NCBI RefSeq assembly: GCF_016802725.1
Contig: NC_052678.1
Span: 7,432,001-7,496,000 of the forward strand
Length of the DNA: 64,000 bases
Direction: 5' to 3'
Source of the DNA: Solenopsis invicta
Lineage: Eukaryota; Arthropoda; Insecta; Hymenoptera; Formicidae
Shown: piece after piece, positions 35,101 to 48,000 of the stretch
Position numbering within the stretch: position 1 is the stretch's first letter
How the letters are laid out: the number at the start of each line of letters is the position of its first letter
The notes under the pieces: model-generated
What the model was told of the DNA's origin: nothing
Seen by the model: the letters and a program-made list of their open reading frames with translations, nothing else
The model's database searches: none
Position numbers and translations under genes: made by a program

Positions 35101-38100
35101 GCAAAAAGCCAGATCACATTCTCTCTTTCTTCCTCCCCTCTCTCGATACTTTCTTCCGCTACTGTCTTCTCAGAACTTATAATAATTCTCTTTCGTATCT
35201 ATCGTCTCTCCTTTTTCTTTGTCGTTTCTTCGTGTCTTTCCTTTCTATTTTTCTTCAGCGAATTTTATCTCGCAGTGCATATATAATAGAAGAAGAGTGC
35301 ATGTAATAAAATTCTTTTTCTTCCTTTACTCTTCGCAGCGCTCCAAACTAGCAGCAATGGTTGCAAGACGAATCTTGAGATCGTGGAGGTTGCCGTGCCG
35401 TCTTAATTCCTGCACCGCCAGTATCGCGCCTCCAAAAGAGGACGTTGCACTTTTTCCGGCACGCATACTATTAGTGGTCCAGCAGCCTCCTCCTCTCCGC
35501 GCTCCTCGCTCAATCTTCCCAGAGACATCGGACCCTTCTCGTCATTCCTCTTCCTCTTACGTTCCCTTCCGCCCACACGTTCCTCTTCCTCTTCCGCTTG
35601 ATCGACCTCCTCTCACTTCTTCGTTTTCTTCTCTCTGCGTTTCCCTCTTCCGAGATTTGTTTTCCCTTTCCAACAGCGGCAGCACTTCTTCCACGACGAA
35701 ATTTTGATTCATCAACGACAAATTTCGCATCTCAGATTCTTCATATGCCGCCGACAAACGCCACGAAATGAGCTGGCGATCTGCATAAGTAAACTTAAAA
35801 CGGCACAACTCCTAAGTGCGTAAAAAATTTAACGATAAACAAAGATTACTGGCAATATTCCAGATGCTGTAATAAGGACGGCAAAAGTTCTTTTTTCTCT
35901 TTGAAATAAACTTCAAGTTCAATAAAAAAAGCGAAAAATATTCCAAAAAATTTGCGGAACGTTATACGGTTCGTCGCAATAATCATTCACAATCATTAAT
36001 TGAGAAATAAGAAAATGTGGCAATAGAATTAAAAATATCTCTCCAGTTCTTGTGATACTGGATTTTATTTCGCGCTGGCAGTGTCGAAAGAAAAATTGGC
36101 AGATATATTTCGTTGCAGCGATTCTTTATGACGAAGCACATTGAATCACACCACAACACGGAACATCTAATCACGTCGGACATAGCGATTCAGGAAACGA
36201 CCTCCGATACACCGCCCACCCTTGAGCAGAGCGCATCCTTGTTAGCTCAAAGCACATTCTCATATCTCGCTTCTTTCCATAACGCACTCGTAGATTTACG
36301 TTATATATAAGATAATACACATTCTGTTCTAAATTAATTTCGAAGAGAACTGAGAAAGAGCTTATTGTGAAAATACTGGAGAAACTTCACTAGATCGAAG
36401 AACGGAGGAAGCTCCGTAGTTCTTTTGGCGCGTCTTCCCTCATTCGAAAACGAGGACAATCTAGAGCGGTGCGAATCATTGCAGCGGACGGGCAATTGGC
36501 GTGTCAAGTGTCATGCGGACGCGGGCGACGCGAATGACTCGAGAAGAGTGAGAAAAAGATCAACGGCGTTCTTAAGGAACGGTGTTCCTAAAATACGATC
36601 TCGAGGAAGCGTCATCGCCTTCCCCGTACTAAATCGCTTTCCTTCCCGCAGTTCCGCATGCTGCCGTCGCAGATTTCGTTGATCGCATCTCTCTGGTTTT
36701 CATCTCTTCCTTAACGCGTCACGCCGCGGTCAGATTATTATTGCTTCGTGCGCAAACACGGGCGCAAAACGCGCCTTTGAGAAAGATCACACCGTCGCTC
36801 TGGGAGTTGAATTTCTTCCGCGAAGAAAATCTTATCTTCCGCGCGCCTCGAAGAGGTGCAATGTTACAACTATCGTTCGCTTTTGTATCTTAATCCATTT
36901 GCAATTTAAATTTGTAATTGCGATTAAATATCGCCCGGATGGACGGACGAGCGATTTTCAGGGTTAATGTTACTAATAACATTGAGTTATCATCGAAACG
37001 ACGGCTACATCCTCACTCTTCCCGGTAAAGTTCAACGGTTCGTCTCTTATCAACGGCACAACGACGGTCGCATTATCGGTCGCTTTTATTTCGCCTGACA
37101 ATCCTTCCTTTCCGTCGTTTAACTTCTGTCTTCCTCGCGAACTCGTATTTGTATTCGTTATTCCTTAATAGTCACTGTAGATTATCAATCCAAGCTGCAT
37201 CGAGCAACAACTCTCCACCTAAGTAACAAAAACGCACGTCAATTATTTAGGCCCGGAATTATTTTTCTTTTTTTTTATATGTATAAATTTATATAAATTT
37301 TATTTCACACGTGTTGCACACACCGTGCACTAAAAGAAGACACCATCTGCACGATTTCTATCACAAACTTCAGTTTTCGAGGAAAGACAGGAGACCTCCT
37401 CGAAGGCCTTTCAGATCCGGCGCCAGAAAAAATATACGAGTTCGTGGACGGGCATATAAAAACTGCCAAAACAACCGTAGACTTCCAAGAGAAAATCTTC
37501 TTCCGCGTCGATGTTCAGTTAAAAGGCAAGATGTTGCGCCGCAAGAATCGAAATTATGATGTAGAATCAAGCGTTCATCGCCAATTATCAATTAATTCTG
37601 CAAAGAAATAGTTTATTCGCGTGTAAATTGCTTTTCTTTATTATTCTCCGAGTCCTTTGTCTCTTCAGTGGTAAATTCCAGTGATGCAATCGACGTATCC
37701 GCGCACGACGTTTCCTAATTAATCTAACAAGAGGAAGCTAAATAGTGGTCGCGCAAACTTTCGAATAAATAAATGTCAAGTCTTCCACACATCCCTTCGA
37801 CAAAATCGCACGTTTCCCAGAAGGGATACGCGTTCGACACCGGGACGACGTGCACGCGTCGCGAGTATTCGCTGCGCACTGACGAAGCGACTGTAAATGT
37901 CGCTTACGTCGTCGTCGAAATCATCATTCGTCGTCATCGTTATCGGTTCTCCTTTCTCCCCGCGAGTCTACTAAGATTCATCCGAGAAATGTCACAGTAG
38001 ACGCATCATATTAAATCTAATAGCTTGAAATTCAAATCCTTACTATATTTATATGAGCACAGTTCCTTTTCTCTGTGTCTTCTTTAATCTTCTTTAATCC

Positions 38101-41100
38101 TTCGAAATTTTTCTCCTTAACATAATTGTCTTTCTTCGATATAATCTGTATTTTTTATTCCAACATTATTTTATTTTATTTTCTTAATCTTTTTCATTTT
38201 TAAATATATTTTTCAGTTTTAATGACTATCTTTACACTTCTCTGATTAAAATTAAGATGTTAATATTGCTTCTTCTCCTTGGTCTTCTTTTAAATGGATT
38301 CCTTGAGCTTGTAATAATATCTTAATGTACCCATGATGTCTTTTTCTGTTTTGATTCTCTCTTCTTGTACTTAAAATGAGTGTATACTTGAATACATTGA
38401 CCAAGACGGACCGCTTCCTGAAGTCCGTTTCATATTTCGACCACACACTCGCGTTTACGCGTGTGCGTGGATGTATGGCGCGTGTCGACGATTAACCGCG
38501 AGGGCAATCGGCGAGAGATCTGTGTGAGATCATGCGATTCGGTTGCGTAATTCGTGCGCGCCCCATTAATACGGTCCGCTGTCGCCGCCCACTTGTCCAC
38601 GTTATGCGGCCCACATTGCTACCACGGCGTGATCGCTGCGATCCAATCCCGATCCCTATTGATTCCTGTCATCTTCGTAAACTCGGAAGATCGCCCCGGG
38701 CACGTGGAGTCTCAATTTTGAGCCAGACATCTTCTCCTGACAAAAGCACATTTTTCTTCCGAATTCCGCTGATCAATTAAATCGCTTGATCAAGGACACA
38801 CGCGCTATCTCTAATGCATAATTGATTCCATTCCCTGCGAATTATCGTCAATGATACTAATTATACAGACATTTTTATGAATATGTAGTAAAGACGACGC
38901 GACTTAAATACCATTGATGCTTGTGAAGTGAACAAGGCCGATTATCACTGGCATACTTTGACGACGCTATGAGATAATGTCCTCTTAATCTTCGAGAGCA
39001 TTGAAGGGAATTATTAAATCATCTCTATTTATCTGGCTGCGGTCGACTATGAAGACACATGACGAGAATCGCGGGTTCCCATTTTCTACGATTATTCGAT
39101 TTTGGCTGGCTGATTGGCTGGCAACGAGCAAATAAATCATGGGTCACCGAGATCGACCCTTGATTAGACGAAATAACATCAAGATCCGTTTTATATCGAG
39201 CCGTTATTCATTAAAGCAGAATTTTATTCGTTAATAATAAGTAGTTCTTATTAATCGTTCAAAATACTGTAAAAAAGTGACAATTATTTCAAAGAATATA
39301 TTTAAGTATTAAATGTAATAAATAATTAAAATTTGTACGTTATCAATTACGTTATCAGTTACAAGCGCCGACTTCGGGCACGTGGACCAATTGAGGAACG
39401 AATAAACGAGTACAAAGTCACTTTAGATCTTAGTCATAATAATTACATCGTATTCGCAATAATGAATGTTATCGACAGGTCGGTCTACGTGATCAACAGA
39501 AATGCGCTAGCAGGACAGAGCATCGATAAGACAATCTCATGTAACGCGATACAACTCTCGTACGTATATAAATTGTTTCAAGACTGAACAGATATTTTAA
39601 GACTTACTTTTTATGATACTTATCAAAACTGTGTACTCAGAAATATTGAACCTTTAATTTTCTCTCATTTTTCACGTAAAGAAAATTTTTTTTTGTACAT
39701 AGAAATAAATAATATGCAAATTAATCTTAAACTCACCTTCGTCGAAAAGGCGTCCTCGCACTCCGTGCAGAAGAGATTTTCCTCCTTTTCGTGTAGCAAC
39801 ATATGAGACTTGAGACTCGCCATTCTGGCATATTTCCTACCGCATTCGGGGCATTTTGGATCACCGGTATTATGCGTTGCCATATGAAGCGTGAAATTTG
39901 TCTGCAACAATACCATTGTATAGAGTTACTAGACTGAATCCAACTGCATCCAAGATCAAGAAGCAACTTTCTCTTTTTTTATTTTCTTTCTGTCTGACAT
40001 TATCTTGCTACGCTATATATATTTTAATTAATTAAATTATCTTGCTATGTTATATATTTTAATTAAGTAAAATTGTAAAATAACGTAATACATATGAATA
40101 CAGTAATTTGATAAATATTTATATTTTTTTAAAATAGATACATAATTATGATTTTTTCTTCTCTTAACATTGATAGAAAAAACATCAAAGGACTTACTGG
40201 AATATTAAATGATGCTGGACATTTGGGGCATCTATGTGGCTTCTCTTCGGCATGATTCTCCATATGTCTACGGTACAAGGCTTGTTTAGTGAATTCCTGC
40301 CTGCATATATCACATTTCAGAGACTGCGTATTCTATGACAAAATAATAATATATGAGAATAATTCAAATTATTTTAACATATATCAAACAAATTTATTTT
40401 AAATAACGGACTTGAGATGATAAAGATATTAAAAATTAATCAATGATATTAGCTTACTTGCGAAGTCACTCCAGTCTTTTTGGGTCTCCCTGAAGATCTT
40501 TTGTAGACATTTTGTATTATAGGTACAGGTGTAGATTCGTCCTTAGCATAATTATCACTTGTTAACTGTCCTTTATCTAATAACGCGTTGCTATTGTTTC
40601 TGACGGATAATAAAGATTCCATAATTGCACATTCATTTGTACTTTGATCCTGTACTTTCAATGACTCCATAGTTGCCGATTCATTTTCAAAATGTTGTAT
40701 CAGTGGCAGTAAGTTCGTTTGTGGCATCACAGTTCCTGGCAGACTCTCCACATTCAATTGAAAAACAGGCTAAAAAGGTCATACCCAACAAATAAAATGG
40801 GTTGCTTAATGCTTCCAAGATTATTAAATGTACATACCGGATGTAAAATAAAACTTCCATCAACAGTCTTTATCAGCGTCGAGGACACCATGTTATTCTG
40901 TGGCATTAATGCAACTGGTGCCGCCATGAATTCCAGTGTGCCGTCCTCATGTTCTGAAAAGAATTGCATTTTTGCATATAAACAAAACATATACATATTC
41001 ATTAGATAGTCTTCCTATTCACTGATTTACTTAAATTATAATTCTAACAAGCCTAATACTACTGTTACAACATGAAATTGTAAAGGAGTAGATAAAATTT

Positions 41101-41291
41101 TAATTATATAAAGATACAAAATGCAAAGTGAAATTATATTCTCTGTATCTTTAATCACTATATTATTGTAATTCTATCATCTTACCACCCACTGCCAACA
41201 GTGTATGGCCATCATCGGTAGTGATAAAACCAATCGGCACTGTGTCACTGGAGTCAGTTAGCTCCATAATCACATTCTGTTCCGTCAACAT
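26142..41291 (-). CDS. ZNF236: ZNF236-like multi-C2H2 zinc finger protein, 27 fingers
   Basis: Twenty-four exons join with consistent phase, giving about 1808 residues (human ZNF236 about 1845). Exons run 41291-41186, 40953-40838, 40769-40458, 40332-40198, 39901-39737, 33920-33789, 33582-33439, 33362-33245, 32989-32847, 32788-32563, 32423-32345, 32039-31904, 31840-31701, 31407-31051, 30854-30620, 30549-30312, 30191-30082, 30002-29775, 28988-28630, 28559-28421, 28321-28209, 28112-27854, 27762-27486 and 27301-26142. I count 27 C2H2 fingers in clusters separated by acidic, Ser/Thr-rich spacers. Diagnostic blocks are the repeated KPSDLIRHIRTHTGERPYKC and FRTSGHKKVHMLKH. Many introns split fingers. 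The 5.8 kb intron after exon 5 divides finger 4 (FSTK / AQLDAHLKLH) in phase 0, linking the two parts. It is probably a nuclear DNA-binding regulator. The intron after exon 13 has a GC donor. Confidence 0.86.
29008..29673. mobile_element. Non-autonomous hAT fold-back element (MITE) in ZNF236 intron
   Basis: The element is 666 bp, flanked by the 8 bp target duplication ATAATTAG (29000-29007 and 29674-29681). Its ends are TAAAGGTGTACGGGTACCC and, inverted, TAGAGGTGTGCAAGTACCC, a terminus type and target length typical of hAT transposons. Inverted symmetry continues inward (GGGTTTGGGTAGGGTTGG against CCCGACCCAACCC, and TTTATACACTGATGT against ACATCAGTGTATAA), so nearly the whole element can fold back. 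There is no transposase frame. It lies in the intron between exons 18 and 19 of the ZNF236-like gene. Confidence 0.85.
32082..32231. repeat. Perfect-type hairpin element in ZNF236 intron
   Basis: The left arm (32082-32142) and right arm (32172-32231) are almost identical inverted copies of about 60 bp, joined by a 29 bp AT-rich loop. The ends are CCCTTAAAAAAAAAGTTGAT and its complement; weak symmetry extends outward over TTATGTAT. It lies within the intron between exons 11 and 12. It is a MITE-like element; no clear target duplication. Confidence 0.7.
33921..39736 (-). other. ZNF236 intron 5 (5.8 kb)
   Basis: No exon is supportable here. At 34.0-34.44 kb lies one copy of a dispersed AT-rich repeat. 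From 35.1 to 35.7 kb the plus strand is strikingly pyrimidine-rich. From about 36.4 to 38.8 kb the sequence is GC- and CpG-richer than other introns, as seen at promoters. An internal promoter for a shorter isoform is possible. Open frames at 34493-34819 (-) and 35219-35707 (+) show no family features. Confidence 0.5.
34009..34440 (-). repeat. Dispersed AT-rich repeat, copy 1
   Basis: The reverse complement of this segment matches 62372-62740 in order. Both hold TAATTATAAAAGAAAAA with ATACATT and CACATAAAAAA following, a GTTAAAAAGTTAATA-type start, and runs built on TTAACTTAA. About 400 bp, not coding. Two inverted copies in one window point to an abundant interspersed family. Confidence 0.6.
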
Positions 41292-43174
41292 GTTGGCATA
41301 CTTTTCAGTGAGACAAGTAGCAGTTTGTCAAATGACAAACAATGCAGCTCTCACAAATTCACACTCGTGTATAATTTGACAGACCCAGTAGCAGGTTCAA
41401 ACATTCAACAGCTACAGTTCTTCCTGTAACAAAATTGCAGCATTAATCAATTGAATCAATGAGTATGACAATTAAATATTAACATAATTCCATGCAAGTC
41501 CAAATGTTCAACTATAATTCTAATTACAGTTTTTCCTGTCACATACATGTTATTCAAAAAGAGACATATATGACACAGTATAACACAAGGTTTGCTCTTA
41601 TCTCTGCCTTAAAAGACTAAAACTTCTTGCATGGTTTAACTTTTTTCTTCAATGTGAAAAGAAAGAGGAAAGATGAGCTGTGCAAGAAGTTCAATCCTGG
41701 GAATGTAAAAAAAGAACAGGTGCGTAGTGAATCATTTTAACCTTGTTGTTAACATTGGCAAACAATAGAGATGAAATAATTTACTGGTTACACAATGTCA
41801 ACTGTCTCTTGATGGAAAACATCCTATATCATTAATAAATTAATGATTATAACGATAATTAGATTCTAACGTAATTTAATACAGGCTCAAATGGTTCTCA
41901 CTGTGACACATTCGCTGTACATCGTTATTACATCGATAATCGTAAGATCAATTAGACGTTAGAAGCACTCTGTGCAACTCTAACCTACATTCAGGACGTA
42001 CCATAAATCGTTTTTTAAATATGTATCGCATACCGAGATAAGATCAGGCGTGCTCTGTTAGGTTTAATGCGACAGACCTGTCCCGATATTTCTCGTCCGT
42101 GGACATTTGACTGCATTTGACCCCGAAGAACTTTCATTTACCTCACACAACGCCACCATATGTGATGTGTTTTCTTGCCGTTATCTCTTCTCCTCTCAGT
42201 CCCCTCTCCTTCACTCAATGAGGATGGATCAGGATGGATGCGCATCGTGACACCGTGTCGATCCAGTCGATCATCGGTTCACCGCTTGTTATATGTATAT
42301 CCGCGGCGCCTACTTCCTTTTTCTTTGGGGCGATCGCTCGCAATTCCACCCGTCAGCTCCTGTCAATGGATTTGGTGCAAATTAATGCAAATTAACGTGA
42401 TTCGCCATCGGTGTTCGCTATTGCCGCCATTCATCATCGACCAAGATTCAAATTTGACGACAATTGTATATTAAACTAATTTTTTTTTAAATTTTTATCA
42501 ATAAAAAATTCTTTCCATTAAACAAATAATTCTATCAAATAAATTTATTACTAAGTTGATCAGCTTGATAAATCAGACAAATTAAGTTAAACGGTAAAAT
42601 CCTCAAATTGATTTTTGGTCGTTTAACATAAACGAAGAAAAAGTTTAGATCAGGAACAACGAACTTAGTAATAATCTAATTCGTTCAAATCACGTTTCAA
42701 AAAAATAGCGCAGATAATTGTTTTCTTATTTTTAAATGCAAAATTATGTGTTTACTAATTGCAGAGAGGAACCTGAGAGCGGCCACGGCAACCTTTTTCC
42801 TATAAATGCTTTCAAATTCCCGTACACTAGCGACGCACATCCATTTAGGCCGGAATAGGAACTACAAGTCACATCCATTTGCGACTCGCCGTTAAAAACA
42901 GTGTGGATGTTAGCATGGACAACAACCCACATCCATTTCTCGTGAAACGAAGATACGACTTGTAGTTCCTATTCCGGCCTAAAAGGATATGCGTCGCTTT
43001 TCGATTTAAACACGTCACAAGCAATCGTGTCGATCCATATCGATTTATATCGATACAACGCAAGTGTTTATCACAATGTTTATTTGTCGAGGTTAACCGT
43101 AGCTCTTTAAAAACCAAAGTAAATATACCGAATTTAATTGTCTCTGAATAAGTCGGTCAATTAACGGAAGAAGG
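41292..43174. other. Divergent ZNF236 / NDUFA7 intergenic region
   Basis: About 1.9 kb separates the two start codons. It should contain the promoter and 5' untranslated exons of both genes. An inverted pair (AAACTTCTTGCA near 41628 and TGCAAGAAGTT near 41681) forms a small hairpin. A longer inverted-repeat element at 42829-42999 lies near the NDUFA7 side. No further gene is supported. Confidence 0.5.
42829..42999. repeat. Inverted-repeat element, 171 bp, with 42 bp arms
   Basis: The arms 42829-42870 and 42957-42999 are inverted copies containing TTAGGCCGGAATAGGAACTA and its complement, ending AGCGACGCAC / GCGTCGCT. The core has further copies of ACATCCATTT (near 42837, 42872 and 42930). It ends about 175 bp upstream of the NDUFA7 ATG, so it may lie in that gene's promoter. 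MITE-like, with no coding capacity. Confidence 0.7.
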
Positions 43175-44203
43175 ATGCCGGGCCCAGTCGAACGCCGGAG
43201 CGTTACGCCAATAATAAAATACATTCGAGACATTGCGAGAGGTGTAAGTGATGACATTTACTCCAATTATATAATCTTTGTGCTGTTCGACTTTTTATCC
43301 ATCAAATTGTTATTCTTCGATTTGTTAATGCACATACGAGTTTTCTGAACAAAATTGCCCTTAAAAAAAAACATCTTTAACTGCAATGGTTACCGTGAGG
43401 TTATGTCCAGATACACTGAACTTTATGTGACCAACATTTTATGAAAAAAAAAATATACATATATGTATATATATATTCTGCTTAGACTATTCTTCTCTTC
43501 TTTTTGTAATATGCTAACGTGTCTCCTTAAAAATATAAAAATGTAAAACAATATAGCAAAAGTTTTCGAGTTCTAGAAGTTACTACATTTGTAGATCGCA
43601 TAGCCTCTATAATAAACTCTGAGACATTACAAACTTAATATTTTCCATGTAGATAATATATTTCTCTTTGATAAAAGACTTCTCTAGAAACATTAGGTTG
43701 ATAATTAAAAATTATATAAGTTTTTTGGTTACTTTTAGATAGCTCATAATTTATTGCTATATTTATATGTTAAAGATGTATAAGACATAATATACATCTA
43801 TTTTAAAGTTTCATTATTCTTTATTCTCTGCAGAGAGAACTTGTGCTAAACAATAGGTACGCTGATGAGCAGTCCGCGCGCACTCAACCTCCACCAGAAA
43901 TACCGGGAGGTCCGTATCATAAAACTTCACAAATTTATTACTATCTTCGAGATGCAAGACGTGAGGTTCAACCGCCGATGTTAATTACCGCAGGATCGAA
44001 ACAAATTGGTACAGAGTAAGTATAAATGTTAACAAATTTATATTTAAAAGGATTACCTATTCCCATTATCACTATTATTAAGACAAGTTTATTAAGCTAT
44101 TACTGTTAAAGATAACTTCTTTAAAACTTTTAGGAAGGAGCTTGCCGAAAAGAAATATATTACTCCAGGCAAGACTTATAATTGGTGTTCTTCTCAGAAT
44201 TAA
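43175..44203 (+). CDS. NDUFA7: NADH dehydrogenase 1 alpha subcomplex subunit 7 (B14.5a)
   Basis: An accessory subunit of mitochondrial complex I. Three small exons, 43175-43243, 43834-44015 and 44134-44203, give 106 residues (human 113). Exon 2 carries the family core RTQPPPEIPGGPYHK, then QIYYYLRDARREVQPP, matching the vertebrate RTQPPPKLP and NNYYCTRDGRRE pattern. The start begins MPGPVERRSVTPIIKYIRDI. Donor GTAAGT at 43244 and acceptor CTCTGCAG keep phase 0; the second intron splits a Glu codon. AATAAA at 44297-44302 is a good polyadenylation signal. All exons are short, so the gene is easy to miss. Converges on PI4KA. Confidence 0.9.
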
Positions 44204-45007
44204 CTTCTCAGAGTCAAACTAGCCGTTGTGATGTTATGTTGCAAACATATTAATATAACATTGTTTAATGAGTTTGCTTAGCTATTGTACATAGAAAATA
44301 AATTAAATTGCTTTTATTTGTTGTCCATTTAATTGTTCATTACATTCTCGAAAAAGAATCACACGTAAAATTGTAAAGACATTAAGAAACAGTAAGCTGA
44401 AATAAAAAATGTGTACATATTAATTTCTGTACTGTTAATGGTAAAATTAAATTATTTTAATTACGACAACATATTTGGAAAAGCTTTATTTTACAAGGTG
44501 CATTTTAACTCTCAATTCTAACATTTAATTAGATGACATTATTACAAAACATCTGTTGGATGTTTGTAAGATGGTTGTCATGATTAAAGTAATTTAATTT
44601 TCATTTATTAACAGCACATTAATAACAAACAGGAATGTACTCATATACAGACGTGCTGCATACGGTAGACGTATACATACATGTATATTTTATATATATA
44701 TATATGTATAAGCGCTCTCTCATAGATAAATATGATACATTAGTACATACATACATACAAGATTAAACGTTTTTGTAAAATACTATATACGTGGGACTAA
44801 AATAATATTGACACCAATGCATTTGTACAATTTCACAGTCAGTGGTCATACTGCGCGATATCTAACAACTGCAGTACATCAAGTACTTGATTCTAATTCG
44901 ATAACAGTCGTGGCGAGCACAAAGTGATGCTGCCCATTAACGCTTACGCAGACGGGGAAGAAAGAAAGGAAGGAAGGAGACGGAAGAAAGTTTTCCGGCG
45001 ATATAGT
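44204..45007. other. 3' region between convergent NDUFA7 and PI4KA
   Basis: NDUFA7 has AATAAA at 44297-44302. Minus-strand AATAAA sequences (TTTATT at 44485-44490 and 44604-44609) are candidate PI4KA polyadenylation signals. Short TA and CATA microsatellite runs lie at about 44690-44760. The two transcripts could overlap here if the more distal PI4KA signal is used. No further gene. Confidence 0.5.
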
Positions 45008-48000
45008 TCAATAGGGAATTTGATTCTGATAATACTGTATCATATCGTAAGTTTTCGTACGGAAGTTGAGGTAGCTGTTACGTATTATATTAATCATGAA
45101 GATCGCCGCTTCACGATCGGTGGCGGTCGGCACGAATCGGCTGCGTAGGAGTTTAATGGTCTGCCCGCGGAAACACGGTAACCCCGTGTCGAGCATGAGA
45201 GAGACGAGAGAGATGATGGCTTCCTGGTAGGGTCTGCAAGATAAAAAATATTCAAACATTTAAGCGACTGTCTAGAAAGTCTTTATATGCGTTAATATCT
45301 AAGATGTTAACATCCTAATGGACGCTTACACAAAAACTTATTATTAATCTCAAATGCTCTTTTCTTATTATAATATTAAAATAATCTTAAATATTTAAAA
45401 ATTACAATTAAATTTTTATATTATAATAAAAGTGTTTGAGATTTTAATAAGTTCTTGTGTAAGTGTTTGGTATAAGTACAGGTCCGATCACTAGACATTT
45501 ATCTTAAATATAATAAAAAAATATTTTGTTAGTGCGAGATATAGAATGTAGTATACAAATTCTTAAAATAATATTATTGAAATAACACTTACCTGACTGC
45601 GAGGAAGGCTTGCACACACAGTTCCATGAACCAACGGAACGGCGGGGCTTCCATTTTGCCACCCATCACGAGGACCATCTCGTCGGTGAGCTTGATGTCG
45701 GGCTCAAAGCCTAGATTACCACCGGGCGAGCTCTCAAACATGAAGCCGAAATCAATGTGTATGATATGGCCTTGGGTATCTATCATGATATTGCCATTGT
45801 GGCGATCCTTTATCTGCAGGAGATAGGTGATCACGCTGTATGCCGCCATCGATTTGACAAAATTGCGACGAACGTTCTGGAATTCCTTAGTCGTCTCGTC
45901 GCCGTGTTGCGTGATGAAGTATTGATACATGTCACTGTCTGTTGTACGGCCAAGTTGATCCCTCGATGTTGCGTGTGGTACACATTCTATCACGCCGCAC
46001 TGCATAACACATGCGAATGTAATAATTATGAGATATTTCAAAGTGTACTCATTACAAGAAATTCTATCTTACCCCAGGTGCTGTAGCTACTACTCTATAG
46101 GGAAACAAGAAAAGATTCAGCCCAACTTTTTGGAATACGTTTTTAAAGATACTGATCACTTGCAAGGCCAGCATATCTTGCCTGACGTCGTCACCGACTT
46201 TGAAAATAGCGGCCTGCCACGTCTGCTCATCCGCTTCTTTCTTACTCTCGACTTTCCCGTTGGTCGACACCGCTAATGCGATATTCTCGAGTTCGTGTAT
46301 GCCATATCTTTGTACTTTGAAACGCGCTAAGAATGGTGCTTTAGCAGCGCTGTAATTACAAGATAATTCCATATAATATTTTGCGTTATAAGTCACTATT
46401 ATGTATAAAATTTTTATAATCGTCTTAAATCGTACCTTTGCATGGGAGTACCGCTTTGGTAATCTATATCGATGACCATCGCCTCGGGATTTGATGGTAA
46501 ATAGCAACCGGGTTGTACTTTAACCCTTGCTAAAGCTTCTAAGCAGGCGGCTTTGCGTTCCGGCCCTTTGGGATATGGTCTGATTTCACCTGAGATGTTG
46601 GTGATCTTTTCGAAAAAGTCGAACTCCCTTTCATAGAATTGTTTCGCTGGGCCGGACAGGGCGTTTAGAATATTCTTTGTCAACGAATCCAGGATATCGT
46701 ATAGCACTGGATCTTTTATCTGCTTATCCTCGTCCATGTATACATTAGTGTGCATGTTCCATATCAACTGATGCGCCACTACCTAAAACACGTTAAGCCA
46801 AAACGATTACAATTCCTCAAAGTTTAATACTTAATTTAAATGTTTTGCAATGTTGTTTGAAGTTATTACCTGTGATCGTTTAGCAATCTTCTTAATAAAT
46901 TCGATTACGTAGCCCATCGAGTCGTGACGGACAGCTTGCACTAGCTGAGGTATATAGAAAAGAACAGCGTCAGCAGGATAGCTATCCAACACATGCACCG
47001 CGTATTGCGCCGAGATAGGATGATGTGGGAATTGTCGAGAGAAGAATGCTAGTGCTTGAATTGGAGACACCCTTGCCCATGTTAACATATAAACTAACTA
47101 AAACAGCATAAAAATTATGTAAATGAAATAATAATATTCTAATATTCTAAAATATATTTTATATTAATATTGCGTATTATTACAATTGTAAGACAAAGAT
47201 CAAATCGCTAATTCATAAATTATTATTTACAAAGAGTTAAAAATCTTACTTCAGGTACATCGTTGAGAAGCGTGTCTGTCGTAACGAGATACTGTAATGC
47301 CTCTGATAGATGCATGACTGGTACGGGTTTGAGGCGTACCAGGCCACAGATCTCCTTGATAATGACTTCGTGATTCTTTAATCGTACCGGCATAAAGGTA
47401 GCCAGAACGGGACTAATCTCCCACGCGAGCCGCGTGTACTCTCGCCAACGATCGTTCATGCCCTTGGCTCGCCAGTCTGCGATACTTCCCTCTCCTTGCA
47501 ACGCGAGTTCCGGTCTTCCGCTGGGATTACGCCAAACCTTGACGAGAAGCGAGATTTTAACATTTTAAAAGCTGATTTTCATTAAATCGTAGTTTCCAGT
47601 ATTTTGTGATTTATCGCAAACTCACCAGTAACATTTCAATTTCAACTGCTAACAACTCGAGAATCAAATTTCTCTTCTTGATATAATCTTTCACGAGAAC
47701 GTTGGCATTTACGATTCGTTTGCTGCGATTGCTACGTTTGCTCAACGTATTGGTGCTGGTCGACATAGGCATGGTGCTCATCCACACGTTGCTAGGCGAT
47801 TTCGAGAACTCGTTCGGCGTGGGAGCTAGCGTGGCGGCTAATGAACCGATTGTCTCGCTCGGAACCATCATCGTTGTATAAGTTTGTGATGTCACTATCT
47901 CAAATTCGTTATCGGCTCCTGTCATCATTAAGTACTTTTTGTCGCTGTGCATTACCTATAAAAATACATAAAACAGAGTAATGTTAAATCATCAACAAAC

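Noticed and set aside
35219..35707. 162-codon plus-strand open frame
   Set aside because: Generated by a pyrimidine-rich tract (Phe/Ser/Pro/Leu runs). No domain or start context.
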